Both the position numbers and the translations under genes were made by a program. From contig JAVEYW010000005.1 of assembly GCA_034003325.1 (NCBI GenBank), forward strand, positions 220,508-284,507: a stretch of 64,000 nt of DNA. The letters are read 5' to 3'. Source of the stretch: Desulfobacterales bacterium. Its GTDB lineage: Bacteria > Desulfobacterota > Desulfobacteria > Desulfobacterales > JAFDDL01. The notes beneath the pieces are model-generated. The model was given only the letters and a program-made list of their open reading frames with translations. It was not told the origin of the DNA and made no database searches. Position 1 is the stretch's first letter. Each line of letters begins with the position of its first letter. Below are positions 1-8,610 of this stretch, piece after piece.

Positions 1-337
1 CCAGCGCCAACGGCATTTTCCCTTTTTCCGCCTCGATATGGGTTATTTCCCGAACAGCCTCAAATATTTTGGCGCCCACCGCTTTTCCGGGGGACGGCAA
101 GGTGGCAGTCCGATAACTGGCCGTTACTTCCACTTGACCGTCTTTGGTGAGGTGAATGGATATTTTATCCACGCCTGCATTGATGCCGTGAAGGGCGCTT
201 AGGGCCAACCATTTGAGCGCGGCGGTTTCCGAATCCGATTCATCCTTGATACGCGCCATTTCACTCAGCGGATCGGTTGTTGCGTAACAATCACAAAGTT
301 CCTGTATCTTTAAGTGGTGATTTCGTTTTTCTTTCAT
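1..337 (-). CDS. Conserved hypothetical protein, 3' end cut by window edge
   Basis: The gene reads off the left edge of the window, so only the first 112 codons are visible and no stop is seen. The start is the ATG at 337, preceded by a strong ribosome site GGAGGA at 345-350. The visible protein is soluble and has no signal peptide or membrane segment. It opens with a charged segment (MKEKRNHHLK), followed by an Ala/Leu-rich helix (LKWLALSALHG) and a beta-rich part. I recognise it only as resembling small conserved proteins of sulfate-reducing bacteria and cannot assign a function. It is divergent from map, with 402 bases between them. Confidence 0.7.
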   Translation of the reverse strand, partial: MKEKRNHHLKIQELCDCYATTDPLSEMARIKDESDSETAALKWLALSALHGINAGVDKISIHLTKDGQVEVTASYRTATLPSPGKAVGAKIFEAVREITHIEAEKGKMPLAL

Positions 338-739
338 AGAGGGTTCCTCCTTAACGTTGCGGATGCTCACGTACAATGGGCAAAATGCCCGAATCCTGTC
401 AGCGGGGCGACTGCTACAAACGAATTTGCCGTCAAAATATCGTGTCCTCTCATTGAGCCTACTCTAACCATCGAAGAACCTGTTTTCAAGTTGGCGTGGC
501 AAGGCGCGTTGCCGGGTTGACCGGTTACGCCCGTGCTGCCAAACCGAGATAAAATCCCGAGGCAAATCGTTTCTTTCTTGACATAATTGCCTAATTATTT
601 TTAAAATTCCAGCCAATGCCCGTCCGGTAAGGACGGATCGCTGTGTAACGCACCAATTTATATCAACGGGGAGCTGAAGCTTCGAACGAAACAAGACGGC
701 TGTTTCAGGTGGCACTCGAACGAAAAGACGGAAAAACAA
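338..739. other. Divergent intergenic region, no gene seen
   Basis: This gap separates the left-edge gene from map. It holds the map-side promoter candidate at 578-607 and, just inside the predicted transcript, a small hairpin CCGTCC-GGTAA-GGACGG at 620-636. Another short hairpin, GGGC-AAAAT-GCCC, lies near 378-390. A 23-codon frame at 385-456 encodes a three-cysteine peptide but has no ribosome site, so I do not call it a gene. No known riboswitch could be matched by eye. Confidence 0.5.
578..607 (+). promoter_or_regulatory. Sigma-70 type promoter candidate upstream of map
   Basis: The -35 box TTGACA (578-583) matches consensus exactly and is followed after 18 bases by TAAAAT (602-607), five of six matches to TATAAT. 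The predicted start near 614 gives a leader of about 125 bases before map, which includes the CCGTCC/GGACGG hairpin at 620-636. Confidence 0.5.
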
Positions 740-1627
740 ATGAAAACCCATGTGGAAAAAATCGGTCGAAACGACCTCTGCCCCTGCGGCAGTGGACTCA
801 AATATAAAAAGTGTTGCCTTGGCAAAAAGGAAATTCCTTTGGAAGTCCTGAAGGAAACCTACCGTCACAAGTACCAGATTCATTTTAAGAGTGAAAAGGA
901 TATCATCGGCATTCGTCGGGCCGGAAAACTTGTGGTGGAAACGTTGGCAGCGGTTGAATCGATAATCAGGCCCGGCATTTCAACCGAGGAGATTAACACG
1001 CTGGTGCATGAAATGACCATCAAGAACCATGCGATTCCGGCGCCGCTGAATTACCGGGGATTCCCCAAAAGTGTCTGTGTGTCCGTCAATGAAGTGATCT
1101 GTCACGGGATTCCCGGGCCGCGCGTGTTGAAAGATGGGGATATCGTCAACGTGGATGTCACGCCTATTTTAGACGGCTATTATGCCGATGCCAGCCGAAT
1201 GTTTTTTGTGGGAACCCCGGGGCCGGATGCGCAAAAAATTGTTCGGGTCGCCGGAGAGTCCCTGATTCGCGGCATGGCGATGGTGCGGCCCGGAAACACT
1301 ATTGGGGACATCGGATGGGCGATTCAGCAGTATGCGGAGGGCGAGGGGTGTTCGGTCGTGAGGGAGTTTGTGGGGCATGGGTTGGGCACCGAGTTTCATG
1401 AGCCGCCCCAAATTCCACACTTCGGCCGCAGAGGGCACGGCCTGAAATTGCTTCCCGGGATGGTGTTCACCATCGAGCCGATGATCAACCTGGGGAAAAA
1501 GGAACTGTTTATTGAGCCGGACGGCTGGACGGCCGTTACCAAGGACCGATCCTTGTCCGCTCAATACGAGCAGACGATTTTGGTAACGGAAAGCGGCTAT
1601 GAGAGCCTGACGCCGTTTGAACTGTGA
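740..1627 (+). CDS. map: Methionine aminopeptidase type I with N-terminal SEC-C zinc motif
   Basis: This cytosolic metalloenzyme removes the initiator methionine from nascent proteins. The 295-residue protein opens with a SEC-C motif at about residues 9-27 ([11 protein letters not shown], then KKCC), a zinc-binding extension seen in a subset of bacterial MAPs and thought to help ribosome or partner binding. The pita-bread catalytic domain follows, with all metal ligands in expected context: NVDVT and YADAS (two Asp), GHGLG (His), FTIEPM (Glu) and QYEQT (Glu). The length is normal for the SEC-C subtype. It is followed by the HAD gene after 27 bases and probably shares its transcript. Confidence 0.95.
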   Translation: MKTHVEKIGRNDLCPCGSGLKYKKCCLGKKEIPLEVLKETYRHKYQIHFKSEKDIIGIRRAGKLVVETLAAVESIIRPGISTEEINTLVHEMTIKNHAIPAPLNYRGFPKSVCVSVNEVICHGIPGPRVLKDGDIVNVDVTPILDGYYADASRMFFVGTPGPDAQKIVRVAGESLIRGMAMVRPGNTIGDIGWAIQQYAEGEGCSVVREFVGHGLGTEFHEPPQIPHFGRRGHGLKLLPGMVFTIEPMINLGKKELFIEPDGWTAVTKDRSLSAQYEQTILVTESGYESLTPFEL

Positions 1628-1654
1628 TGCCTGTTAGCGGATCGGAAGTGACCC

Positions 1655-2125
1655 ATGATAGAAATCGATATTCCCGGATACAAAAAATTGACATTGACCC
1701 ACTTGGTTCTCGATTTCAACGGGACCCTGGCGTGTGACGGCATCATGATTCCGGGTGTGGCGGAGCGGCTAAACGCCTTGTCTGAGAAATTAAAGATCGT
1801 GGTACTCACCGCGGATACCTTCGGGAAGGCGGCCGCCGAGTTGGCGAGTGTGAATTGCAAGCTCACCATTTTGCCCCTGGCCGATCAGGACAAGGGAAAA
1901 CTGGCGGTGGTGCAACAGCTTGGCAGTGAACAAACCGCCTGTATCGGCAATGGCCGAAATGACAACCTGATGCTCAGGGCCGCCGGGTTGGGCATTGCCG
2001 TTATTCTTGAAGAAGGCGTGGCTCAGGTGACGCTTGCTTCGGCTGACGTGGTATGCACCGGCATTCTATCCGCGCTGGATTTGTTAAGCCATCCGCTCCG
2101 GCTGGTTGCCACCTTGCGGTCTTAG
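1655..2125 (+). CDS. HAD-family phosphatase, soluble P-type ATPase-like
   Basis: This is a 156-residue soluble HAD hydrolase of the stand-alone P-domain type (COG4087-like), related to the phosphorylation domain of P-type ATPases but with no membrane segment. Motif I is DFNGTL (residues 20-25), where the first Asp is the expected nucleophile and the usual second Asp is Asn. Motif II is LTAD, the Lys of KGKL serves as motif III, and GNGRND gives the acidic motif IV. The substrate is not known for this group. The gene follows map by 27 bases and converges on moaA, leaving only seven bases between the two stop codons. Confidence 0.8.
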   Translation: MIEIDIPGYKKLTLTHLVLDFNGTLACDGIMIPGVAERLNALSEKLKIVVLTADTFGKAAAELASVNCKLTILPLADQDKGKLAVVQQLGSEQTACIGNGRNDNLMLRAAGLGIAVILEEGVAQVTLASADVVCTGILSALDLLSHPLRLVATLRS

Positions 2126-2132
2126 GGGCTGC

Positions 2133-3146
2133 CTACCCGCCAATCGCAGACATCTGTCCAGCCACATGCTCTGAGCAATCATTTCCCAGCGAGTGATGCA
2201 TGGGCTTCAGGCGAACCGCTTTGAAAAAGAGCCCTCTTAGCGCCTCATCCAAAAGGCCCTGCCGCATGGGAGTCTTAATATCCAATTGCAGGTTGGATAG
2301 CAGGCAAACCCGAAGGTGACCGTGAGCGGTTAGCCGAAGCCGATTGCATGTGCTGCAAAAATGATGGCTGATGGGACGTATCAGACCGATTTCGCCCGGG
2401 GCGTCTTGAAACCGGTATCGAACGGCCGGGCCTTCGAGGTGGTTACTTTCGATCGGTGCCAAGGGGCCAACGGTCTCAAGCTTCCGTTTCATGTCATCCG
2501 CAAGCAGTTGTTGGTCGGCGCGGATGGCGGTGTTGCCGATGGGCATGTATTCGATGAACCGAATGTGAAACGGGTATTTTAGTGATAGTTTCGCAAAGTC
2601 AACGAGTTCATCATCGTTGATGCCTTTAATGACCACCATGTTGAGCTTGATAGGGGAAAAGCCCATTGCATGAGCGGCCATGATGCCGTCCCAGACGTTG
2701 TTGAAAACATCATATCCTGTGATCCGTTTGACTTTATCCCGTTTGAGGCTGTCGAGGCTGATATTGATGCGATGAATGCCGGCGGCCTTTATTTTTTCGA
2801 TATTGTCCTTTAATAGCACCCCGTTGGTGGTGAGCGAGACGTCTTTTAATGCGTCGATGGCGCACAATTGGTGCAAAAAATCATAGACTCCTTTTCGCGC
2901 CAACGGCTCTCCGCCGGTCACCCGGACCTTGGACAGTCCCAGATTCGCGCCGATTCGAACCAGGCGCAGGATTTCCTCATATCGCAGAATATCCTCATGG
3001 TTGAGCTTGGGGGTTCTTGCAAACGGATCACAGTACACGCATTTTAAGTTACACTGATCGGTAATCGAAATGCGAATATAGCTTAAGCACCTGCCATATC
3101 GGTCTATCAATTTTGACTGGGCTGGAATTTCTTCGGTGGAATTCAT
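2133..3146 (-). CDS. moaA: GTP 3',8-cyclase (molybdenum cofactor biosynthesis)
   Basis: This radical SAM enzyme catalyses the first step of molybdopterin synthesis, rearranging GTP to the 3',8-cyclo product. The N-terminal 4Fe-4S site is CNLKCVYC (Cys 32, 36, 39), followed by the SAM-binding VTGGEPL. The C-terminal cluster that binds GTP is CSTC plus a Cys 13 residues later, and the chain ends in Gly-Gly, the conserved tail needed for catalysis. I chose the ATG at 3146 (337 residues, near the family length) because the upstream extension has no family resemblance. No other moa or moe gene lies in the window. Confidence 0.93.
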   Translation of the reverse strand: MNSTEEIPAQSKLIDRYGRCLSYIRISITDQCNLKCVYCDPFARTPKLNHEDILRYEEILRLVRIGANLGLSKVRVTGGEPLARKGVYDFLHQLCAIDALKDVSLTTNGVLLKDNIEKIKAAGIHRINISLDSLKRDKVKRITGYDVFNNVWDGIMAAHAMGFSPIKLNMVVIKGINDDELVDFAKLSLKYPFHIRFIEYMPIGNTAIRADQQLLADDMKRKLETVGPLAPIESNHLEGPAVRYRFQDAPGEIGLIRPISHHFCSTCNRLRLTAHGHLRVCLLSNLQLDIKTPMRQGLLDEALRGLFFKAVRLKPMHHSLGNDCSEHVAGQMSAIGG

Positions 3147-3478
3147 ACGGCCCGTCTTCCGCTGTGTGTGGGCAATTCCCATATGGATTATGCCAATTGG
3201 GATACAAGGCGTTACCTGTATCTTATACATTAATATCATCTCAACGGCAATATGGAAACAGCCATTATTCGCGTGTGGCGTCTATCCGCAGTTGGCGGGT
3301 TGCATTGTCGGTGTTATCTCATTGCATGGGAATGTCCCCGCCATCGCTCCTACCGTTCATTATGCAATATTTTCAAACACCGTTCGAACAATTGCTTGCG
3401 ATCTTCGATGAATCATTTTAAAAAAGGTCGGTAAAGCCGATGGTTTTTTTGCTCCCGGTATTATTATGAGGCGTGTGG
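3147..3478. other. Divergent intergenic region between moaA and the kinase gene
   Basis: No gene is supported here; the open frames are short and lack ribosome sites. A hairpin TCGG-TAAAG-CCGA at about 3428-3440 is followed by GG and seven T residues (3444-3450), so it could be a weak terminator or attenuator just before the kinase gene. I compared the moaA side with the Moco riboswitch and saw no convincing match. Confidence 0.4.
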
Positions 3479-5131
3479 ATGCTCAGACTCTTAAAATTTT
3501 TTCCTCTGGCCGTGTTTCTGCTTTTGGGCGGCATTGCCGTGTTGTTGTGGCAAGAACAAAATGATCATCGCCGCGAGCTTATTTTCAGGCACACGGCGTC
3601 TTCCGCCGAGCAGATTCAAATTCGGATGGAGGGTCTGATGCAAGCACGCATGGCTTCCCTTGAATTGTTGGCTTCCCGATGGGTAGAACGGGTTCCGCCC
3701 GACTTTAGCCGGAATCGTTTTCTGGATTTTGCTGAAAATTTTTACACCTATTATCCCGGTTTCATGGGGATCAACTGGGCCGATTCTGCAGGCGTGATTC
3801 GATGGGTCTACCCCCTGGAAAGCAACCGGGGGGTTATCCTTAAAAATATTCGTGAGCAAATCGATTCTCAACGGCCCGTCACATTTCAAGGTATCCGGGA
3901 AAATTTTAAGTACACCGTTACCCCGTGCGGCGAGCTGTGGCGGGGAGGGATCGGTTTTGATACATTCTGGCCGCTGATTCATAACGGAAAGCTGCAAGGC
4001 TATCTGAACGGCGTATTCGAGGTGAAACGTATTGCGGAAATTTGTTTTGCTCAGAACCTATTGGCTGATTTTTGCGCACGGATTTACGAAGCCGATCGAT
4101 TGATTTTCACCAATGAAGACACTACCGACCGGCATTCGAACAAAAATCCGGTGAATGTATTCCGGGAAATCCGTTTTCCAGGAAAAGTCTGGCGATTGGA
4201 GTTGATTCCAACGGCTGCCATTTATGCACCGGGGGTGATTGAAAATCTTCCGCTGCTGGTGTTCGGTTTTGCGGTTTCTTTCGGAATTTCACTGTTGCTG
4301 CATTTTTTGTTGCTTCGAATGCAACTGTACCGGCAGGCTAGAAATCTGGCGCTTCGTGTGGTTACCGAACGAGAATTGGCCGAAAAAGCATTGCGGGATA
4401 ATGAGAAAAAGTTAGAAGCGCTGCTTGCCGAATTGTCCGCCAAGAACGAAGAGCTTGAGACGTTTGTGTTCACGGTTTCACACGATTTAAAAACGCCGGT
4501 TGTTACCATTGAGGGCTTTATTGGTGCGTTGCGGGAGGATTTTGGAGAGATGATTCCAGCGGACGGCGGGAAATATCTTCAATACATCAGCGATGCATCC
4601 CATAAGATAGGCCTTTTGATCAACGATTTGCTGGAGCTTTCGCGCATCGGGCGGATCTCGGAGGCCAAAACGACGTTCCCTTTCTCGGAGATAGTCGGGG
4701 AAGCCCTCAAGTCACTGCAGTACCAGATTGAGCAACGAGGTATTCGGATAACGATTGAAAAAAATCTTCCCTTGGTTCATGGTGAGAAAAAACGGCTGGT
4801 GCAGGTCTTGGAGAACCTCTTGTCCAATGCGGTGAAGTACATCGGGAACGATAATCCAGCGCCGTGTATCGAGATCGGGGTGACGGCGTGGCAGGGCGGT
4901 CCGGCGTTTTTTGTCCGCGATAACGGCATTGGTATAGATAACATGTTTTTTGATAAAATTTTTGGAATCTTTCAGCGCTTGCCGGAAGCGGTCAATACCG
5001 GCGCCGGCACCGGTGTGGGGCTGACCATCATCAAGCGGATTGTTGAACGTCACGGCGGTAGGGTCTGGCTTGAATCCGAGGTTGGCAAGGGCACCACGTT
5101 TTATTTCACACTGAATCCTAAGGAGACTTGA
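3479..5131 (+). CDS. Membrane sensor histidine kinase with CHASE-like sensor
   Basis: A 550-residue inner-membrane kinase. A first membrane helix (about residues 5-25) precedes an extracytoplasmic domain of roughly 220 residues resembling CHASE-type ligand sensors (YPGFMGINWADSAGVIRWVYP). A second membrane helix (about 255-275) leads into a coiled coil and a HisKA domain with the phosphoacceptor His in FTVSHDLKTP. The HATPase domain has an N box (LENLLSNAVKY) and G boxes (DNGIGI, GTGVGL). The ATG at 3479 has GAGG seven bases upstream, whereas the GTG two codons earlier sits too close to that site. The receiver gene follows after four bases and is the likely partner. Confidence 0.9.
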   Translation: MLRLLKFFPLAVFLLLGGIAVLLWQEQNDHRRELIFRHTASSAEQIQIRMEGLMQARMASLELLASRWVERVPPDFSRNRFLDFAENFYTYYPGFMGINWADSAGVIRWVYPLESNRGVILKNIREQIDSQRPVTFQGIRENFKYTVTPCGELWRGGIGFDTFWPLIHNGKLQGYLNGVFEVKRIAEICFAQNLLADFCARIYEADRLIFTNEDTTDRHSNKNPVNVFREIRFPGKVWRLELIPTAAIYAPGVIENLPLLVFGFAVSFGISLLLHFLLLRMQLYRQARNLALRVVTERELAEKALRDNEKKLEALLAELSAKNEELETFVFTVSHDLKTPVVTIEGFIGALREDFGEMIPADGGKYLQYISDASHKIGLLINDLLELSRIGRISEAKTTFPFSEIVGEALKSLQYQIEQRGIRITIEKNLPLVHGEKKRLVQVLENLLSNAVKYIGNDNPAPCIEIGVTAWQGGPAFFVRDNGIGIDNMFFDKIFGIFQRLPEAVNTGAGTGVGLTIIKRIVERHGGRVWLESEVGKGTTFYFTLNPKET

Positions 5132-5135
5132 CCCG

Positions 5136-5585
5136 ATGAAATACGAACCCGCAAGTATTTTGCTTGTCGAAGATGAACCGGCGCATGCGGAGCTGACCCA
5201 ACGCGCCATCCGAAAGGCAGGAAATGCCAACCGGATCGATGTGGTTTCCCATGGCGAGGAGGCGCTTGATTTTCTATTAAACCGGAATAAATATTCGGAT
5301 AAAGGCGCTTATCCTCTGCCGGGACTTATTTTGCTGGACATCAAGCTTCCCGGCATCGATGGCATCGAGGTGCTGAAAAGAATCAAGAGCGATGCGAACC
5401 TGAAACGAATACCGGTGATCATGCTTACCACTTCGGAGCGAGAGGCGGATGTCGCCCGGTCCTATGACCATTACGCCAACAGCTACCTTACCAAACCGGT
5501 GGGATTTGTGGAGTTTGAGGAAAAAATCCGAAAAATTGATTTTTATTGGATGATTCTGAATAGACCGCCCGTATTGGAAGAATAA
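5136..5585 (+). CDS. Single-domain response regulator, Rcp1-like
   Basis: This 149-residue protein is a lone receiver domain with no output module. The phosphorylation pocket is complete: VEDEP acidic pair, phosphoacceptor Asp in LILLDIKLPG, Thr in MLTTSE and Lys in LTKPVG. The long loop between helix 2 and strand 3 is typical of Rcp1-type receivers, which often pair with phytochrome-like or CHASE kinases. It starts four bases after the kinase stop, with GGAG of the kinase tail as ribosome site. It probably relays phosphate from that kinase to another protein, perhaps the next hybrid. Confidence 0.9.
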   Translation: MKYEPASILLVEDEPAHAELTQRAIRKAGNANRIDVVSHGEEALDFLLNRNKYSDKGAYPLPGLILLDIKLPGIDGIEVLKRIKSDANLKRIPVIMLTTSEREADVARSYDHYANSYLTKPVGFVEFEEKIRKIDFYWMILNRPPVLEE

Positions 5586-5622
5586 TCCCCATTGTCCGCT
5601 TGGCAGGACAAAAGGAGGAATT

Positions 5623-6756
5623 TTGAAGCTAGAATCGTTCACAATCGCTATCATTGAAGACGAAACGCCTCATTTCAACCTTATGCATCGTGCCATTGTC
5701 AGGGAATTCCCACACGCTGTCGTGCATCATTTTCTGGACGGCAACAGTTATCTGAACAGACCCGCCGACTTTATTCCCGATCTGATTATCAGCGATTATC
5801 TGACGCCGGGAATGGACGGCATTGAGCTGTTGTCCGTTTTAAATCAAAACGCGGATAATATTCCGGTGATTATCACCACTGGTCAGGGAAACGAGATGAT
5901 TGCCGTAAAGGCGATGAAATTGGGGGCAAAAGATTACCTGGTCAAGTCTGGGACTTTTTTTAACCTGCTGCCCAGTGTGGTCGCCAAGGTGATACGGGAA
6001 AATAAACTGGCCGAATCGCTGCGCGAATCAGAAAGACGCCGGCGGGAGTTGGCCTCCCAACTCCTGGCGGCTCAGGAAAATGAGCGCCGACGGATTTCAT
6101 TGGAAATTCACGACGAAATTGCCCAGAGCCTTTCCGCGCTCAAGCTTCGTTTCAGCATGCTTGCAAACAGGCTGCGCAAAGATCAGCGGCAACTGCAAGG
6201 CGAGTTTAACGCCACTTTGAACCTCATCGACAAGATCATTGAGGACACGCGCCGGCTTTCGCGGGATTTGAGTCCTTCCATTATTCAGGGCCTGAAGCTT
6301 TCCGGATCGATTCGATGGATGGTTCATGATTTCAATCAACAAACGCAAATTCCCGTTTCGCTGAATATGGTGGACATCGATGAGCTGTTCGGGAAGGAAG
6401 ATCAGATTGTCATTTACCGGATTTTTCAGGAGGCGCTGAGCAATATTCGCAAGCATGCTCAGGCGAACCAGGTATCGGTGACCGTCACGCACGATGACGG
6501 TCATATCGTTATTCGGATAGTGGATGACGGCAGGGGATTTGATGTGGCTGAAACATTGAACCGTCATGTGACCCAACGGGGCTTGGGCCTGGCCGCCCTG
6601 GATGAACGGGCTCGAATGTTGGACGGCTCTCTGACGATAAGCTCACAAAAGGGCAAGGGCACTTGTATTATCGTGACGGTGCCCATTCGGACGGCGGTTC
6701 CCGAATTCCCTCCGTTAAAAGTGGCACCGCCCGCCGCTGCGCAAAAATCAAAATGA
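5623..6756 (+). CDS. Receiver-histidine kinase hybrid, NarX/HisKA_3 type
   Basis: A 377-residue cytosolic protein with an N-terminal receiver (residues 1-125; IEDETP, phosphoacceptor Asp in LIISDYLTPG, Lys in LVKSG) linked by a coiled coil to a HisKA_3 domain with phosphoacceptor His in LEIHDEIAQ and a HATPase domain (IFQEALSNIRKHA, DDGRGF, GLGLAAL). The start is a TTG at 5623; no better codon is available, and an excellent AAAGGAGGAA (5611-5620) fixes it. HisKA_3 kinases usually signal to NarL-type regulators, and one lies nearby on the other strand at 8611. The Ala/Pro-rich tail has no recognisable domain. Confidence 0.88.
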   Translation: MKLESFTIAIIEDETPHFNLMHRAIVREFPHAVVHHFLDGNSYLNRPADFIPDLIISDYLTPGMDGIELLSVLNQNADNIPVIITTGQGNEMIAVKAMKLGAKDYLVKSGTFFNLLPSVVAKVIRENKLAESLRESERRRRELASQLLAAQENERRRISLEIHDEIAQSLSALKLRFSMLANRLRKDQRQLQGEFNATLNLIDKIIEDTRRLSRDLSPSIIQGLKLSGSIRWMVHDFNQQTQIPVSLNMVDIDELFGKEDQIVIYRIFQEALSNIRKHAQANQVSVTVTHDDGHIVIRIVDDGRGFDVAETLNRHVTQRGLGLAALDERARMLDGSLTISSQKGKGTCIIVTVPIRTAVPEFPPLKVAPPAAAQKSK

Positions 6757-6794
6757 CACACCGTTTCTATTCTTGCGGGATTAGACCCTTTTTT

Positions 6795-6917
6795 AGGCCC
6801 TTTCGACCCGTTACCAGAAACATGCACGCTTGTGCGTGTATATTTGCCAAAGGTGAAAGATGGCTTTTATGCATTCCAGCATCCCAGCATCCCAGCATCC
6901 GGCTTTGCCGGATCAGG
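6795..6917 (+). repeat. Dispersed intergenic repeat, copy R1
   Basis: First copy of the element family also found at 28687, 40449 and 49711. In order: left edge TTTAGGCCCTTTCGA, conserved CCAGAAACATGCACG, hairpin CACGC-TTGT-GCGTG, a conserved middle (GATGGCTTTTATG), three 8-bp units of the type CATYCCAG, and a final hairpin ATCCGGC-TTT-GCCGGAT. The element ends exactly where the stop codon of the minus-strand UDP-glucose pyrophosphorylase begins (6918). Open frames through it are by-products of the repeat. Confidence 0.85.
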
Positions 6918-8304
6918 TTATAACCTAATTTCACCTTGCAAAACGCTGCCCGCGTGAATCACCCCCTGATAAGGAGAGTAATTTCTGATGGTCACCTCTC
7001 CCCTGAGTGCCACCATCGGCTCAAACCGAACATCCCCCTCCACCTCCAGGAAGTTGCACGCTTTCAACGAAGGAACAAATGTCAGGCGCTGATCAAAATG
7101 ATCAATTTTGCCGAAAAATCGTTGTGACAGGCGCACCGACGGCGGGCGGGCCACCGCAGGTTCGATAGCAACCCGTTGATCCGGGCTTAGCTTAAAGCAG
7201 TCCGAACGAACAACCATCAGATCGCTGGTTTTTTTGACGGGCACAAAGCGAGACCGGGGTACTTTGACGGCTGTGGCCCCTTCAAAAAGCGAAATGGCCG
7301 CGCCCATGGCGGTTTCCACCTGATAGACTTCAGGGCTGGTGTCATCCCGCGGGTCAAGGGTTTTGGCATTTAAAATCAACGGCAAATCCAGCCTATTCCG
7401 AGTTTTCATTCGCTCTTTGAGAAGCGCCAGGTTGATCCAGATATTGTTGGTGTTAAAAAAGGAATGCCGTTGAATGTCCTTAAAATACTTTAAATCATCC
7501 GTTGGGCACTGCGCGATTTCCCTCAGGACCAGTCGACCATTCAGGTGCCTGGCCAAGTGCCCCCCCCTTCTGATCGCTTGCTGTCCGTTCAGCCACTTCC
7601 ATCATAAAGGGAAACTGTTGCTCGGCAAAATACCCCAGCAAGGCGTGATCAATGGTGGCGCCCAGATTGTCAACATTGGAAATAAAGGCGTGGGTAATTC
7701 CCTTTGCCAGAAGCGTTTCCAATGTACCGGAAGTCACCAGCGCGGTAAACACATCCCCATGGCCGGGAGGGTTCCATTCCATCTCCGGGTTTGACAGGCA
7801 CGAGGCGGGGGAAAGATCTTGCTTTAGAATTTTCGGAAACCTGTGCTGTAAAAACTGATAGGGAAGGGACGATGGCCTCATTCGTTTAAGCATGGCCAGG
7901 GTATCGGCATGGGTGTTGAAACTGTTCATGAGTGTGAGCTGAACGCCTTGAAGGCGCGCCTGATTGACGATGATTTCCAGAAAGGTTAGCCCATTTTTGA
8001 CTTTGATTAATGATTTGGCTTTTTTCAGCCCCATGCTGGTTCCAAGGCCGCCGTTGAGCTTAATCATCACCGTCTTGGGCAACATCTTTTTTCCTGCGGA
8101 CTTAAACGATTCAAGCTCGTCCGCATGAAAAAGTGCTTCACGGGCCACTGGCTGAATTTCGCTTTCCGGAATCATGCCGGTTTCACCCGCCAAAATCTTA
8201 TTGTAAAAGCGGCGGAAATCTTCAATTACCAATTGTGGCAACCCTGCAGACTCCATTTTCGTCACAAAACGGGTTAAATTGTCATGCTGTTTGGAATGCG
8301 GCAT
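6918..8304 (-). pseudogene. UTP-glucose-1-phosphate uridylyltransferase, interrupted by a frameshift
   Basis: UDPGP-family (eukaryotic UGP2-like) enzyme making UDP-glucose from UTP and glucose-1-phosphate. The 5' part (8304 to about 7560) carries the nucleotide-binding LNGGLGTSMG and the ERTASDQKGG segment; the 3' part continues in another frame with HLARHLNGRLVLREIAQ and the C-terminal beta-helix. The join lies in a run of eight G (plus-strand C8, 7560-7567). With seven G the sequence reads straight through KGGHLARHLNGRL, as in the family, giving about 460 residues, a normal length. So this is a one-base insertion: sequencing error, recent mutation, or phase-variable tract. Nothing else is damaged. 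Confidence 0.85.
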
Positions 8305-8610
8305 CGGTTCACTCTCCGTTGTTATTTGCTATAGGAATTGTTTTTCGTCCCCGCCCCTATTCCAAACCGGGGTAGGGCAAGGTGTCATTTTGCAAAACAG
8401 GTAAACATTCAAGTTGTGGTTGTTTGGTGAGCATAAGGACAAGTGGGAATGAGCTCAATTTGCCCGCATGACTATTGTATTTATACAAATGCGGGCCGGT
8501 GAATACAATTGTCACAAGTAGCCATTTTAGGGTAAAACAGATAGGTAATAATATGTAGAGGGTGTTTGTAGAAAAGCGCGAAGGAATTTTCCCCGCAGCT
8601 TTCAGTCAAA
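8305..8610. other. Intergenic region with a long palindrome
   Basis: No gene is visible between the pyrophosphorylase start and the end of the NarL-type regulator gene. The main content is the two-part palindrome at 8462-8496, listed separately. The remainder is AT-rich and contains no recognised RNA. Confidence 0.45.
8462..8496. repeat. 35-bp inverted repeat, possible operator or hairpin
   Basis: The outer arms GCCCGCAT (8462-8469) and ATGCGGGC (8489-8496) match perfectly, and inside them TTGTAT (8475-8480) and ATACAA (8483-8488) pair around TT. Only the five bases GACTA on one side are unpaired. There is no T-run on either side, so an intrinsic terminator is unlikely. It lies upstream of the pyrophosphorylase gene and downstream of the regulator gene. 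Confidence 0.6.

Noticed and set aside
385-456. A 23-codon frame encoding a three-cysteine peptide upstream of map.
   Set aside because: No ribosome site, no neighbouring peptide-modifying enzyme and no recognised precursor pattern.
464-883. Minus-strand frame of 139 codons overlapping the start of map.
   Set aside because: It is antisense to the conserved SEC-C and MAP coding region and its translation has no protein-like pattern.
3147-3440. Moco riboswitch upstream of moaA.
   Set aside because: The conserved stems and loop sequences of that RNA could not be found on the minus strand.
3425-3455. Possible cyclic-di-GMP (GEMM) riboswitch before the kinase gene, suggested by GGTCGGTAAAGCCGATGG.
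   Set aside because: Only the terminal hairpin is vaguely similar; the upstream conserved segments of GEMM are missing.
6663-6923. Open frames through the dispersed repeats that all give a similar peptide (for example in R1, R2 and R3).
   Set aside because: The shared peptide follows from the DNA repeat. It changes frame when the 8-bp array changes (R4), lacks ribosome sites, and overlaps real genes. Automated annotation may list these as hypothetical proteins.
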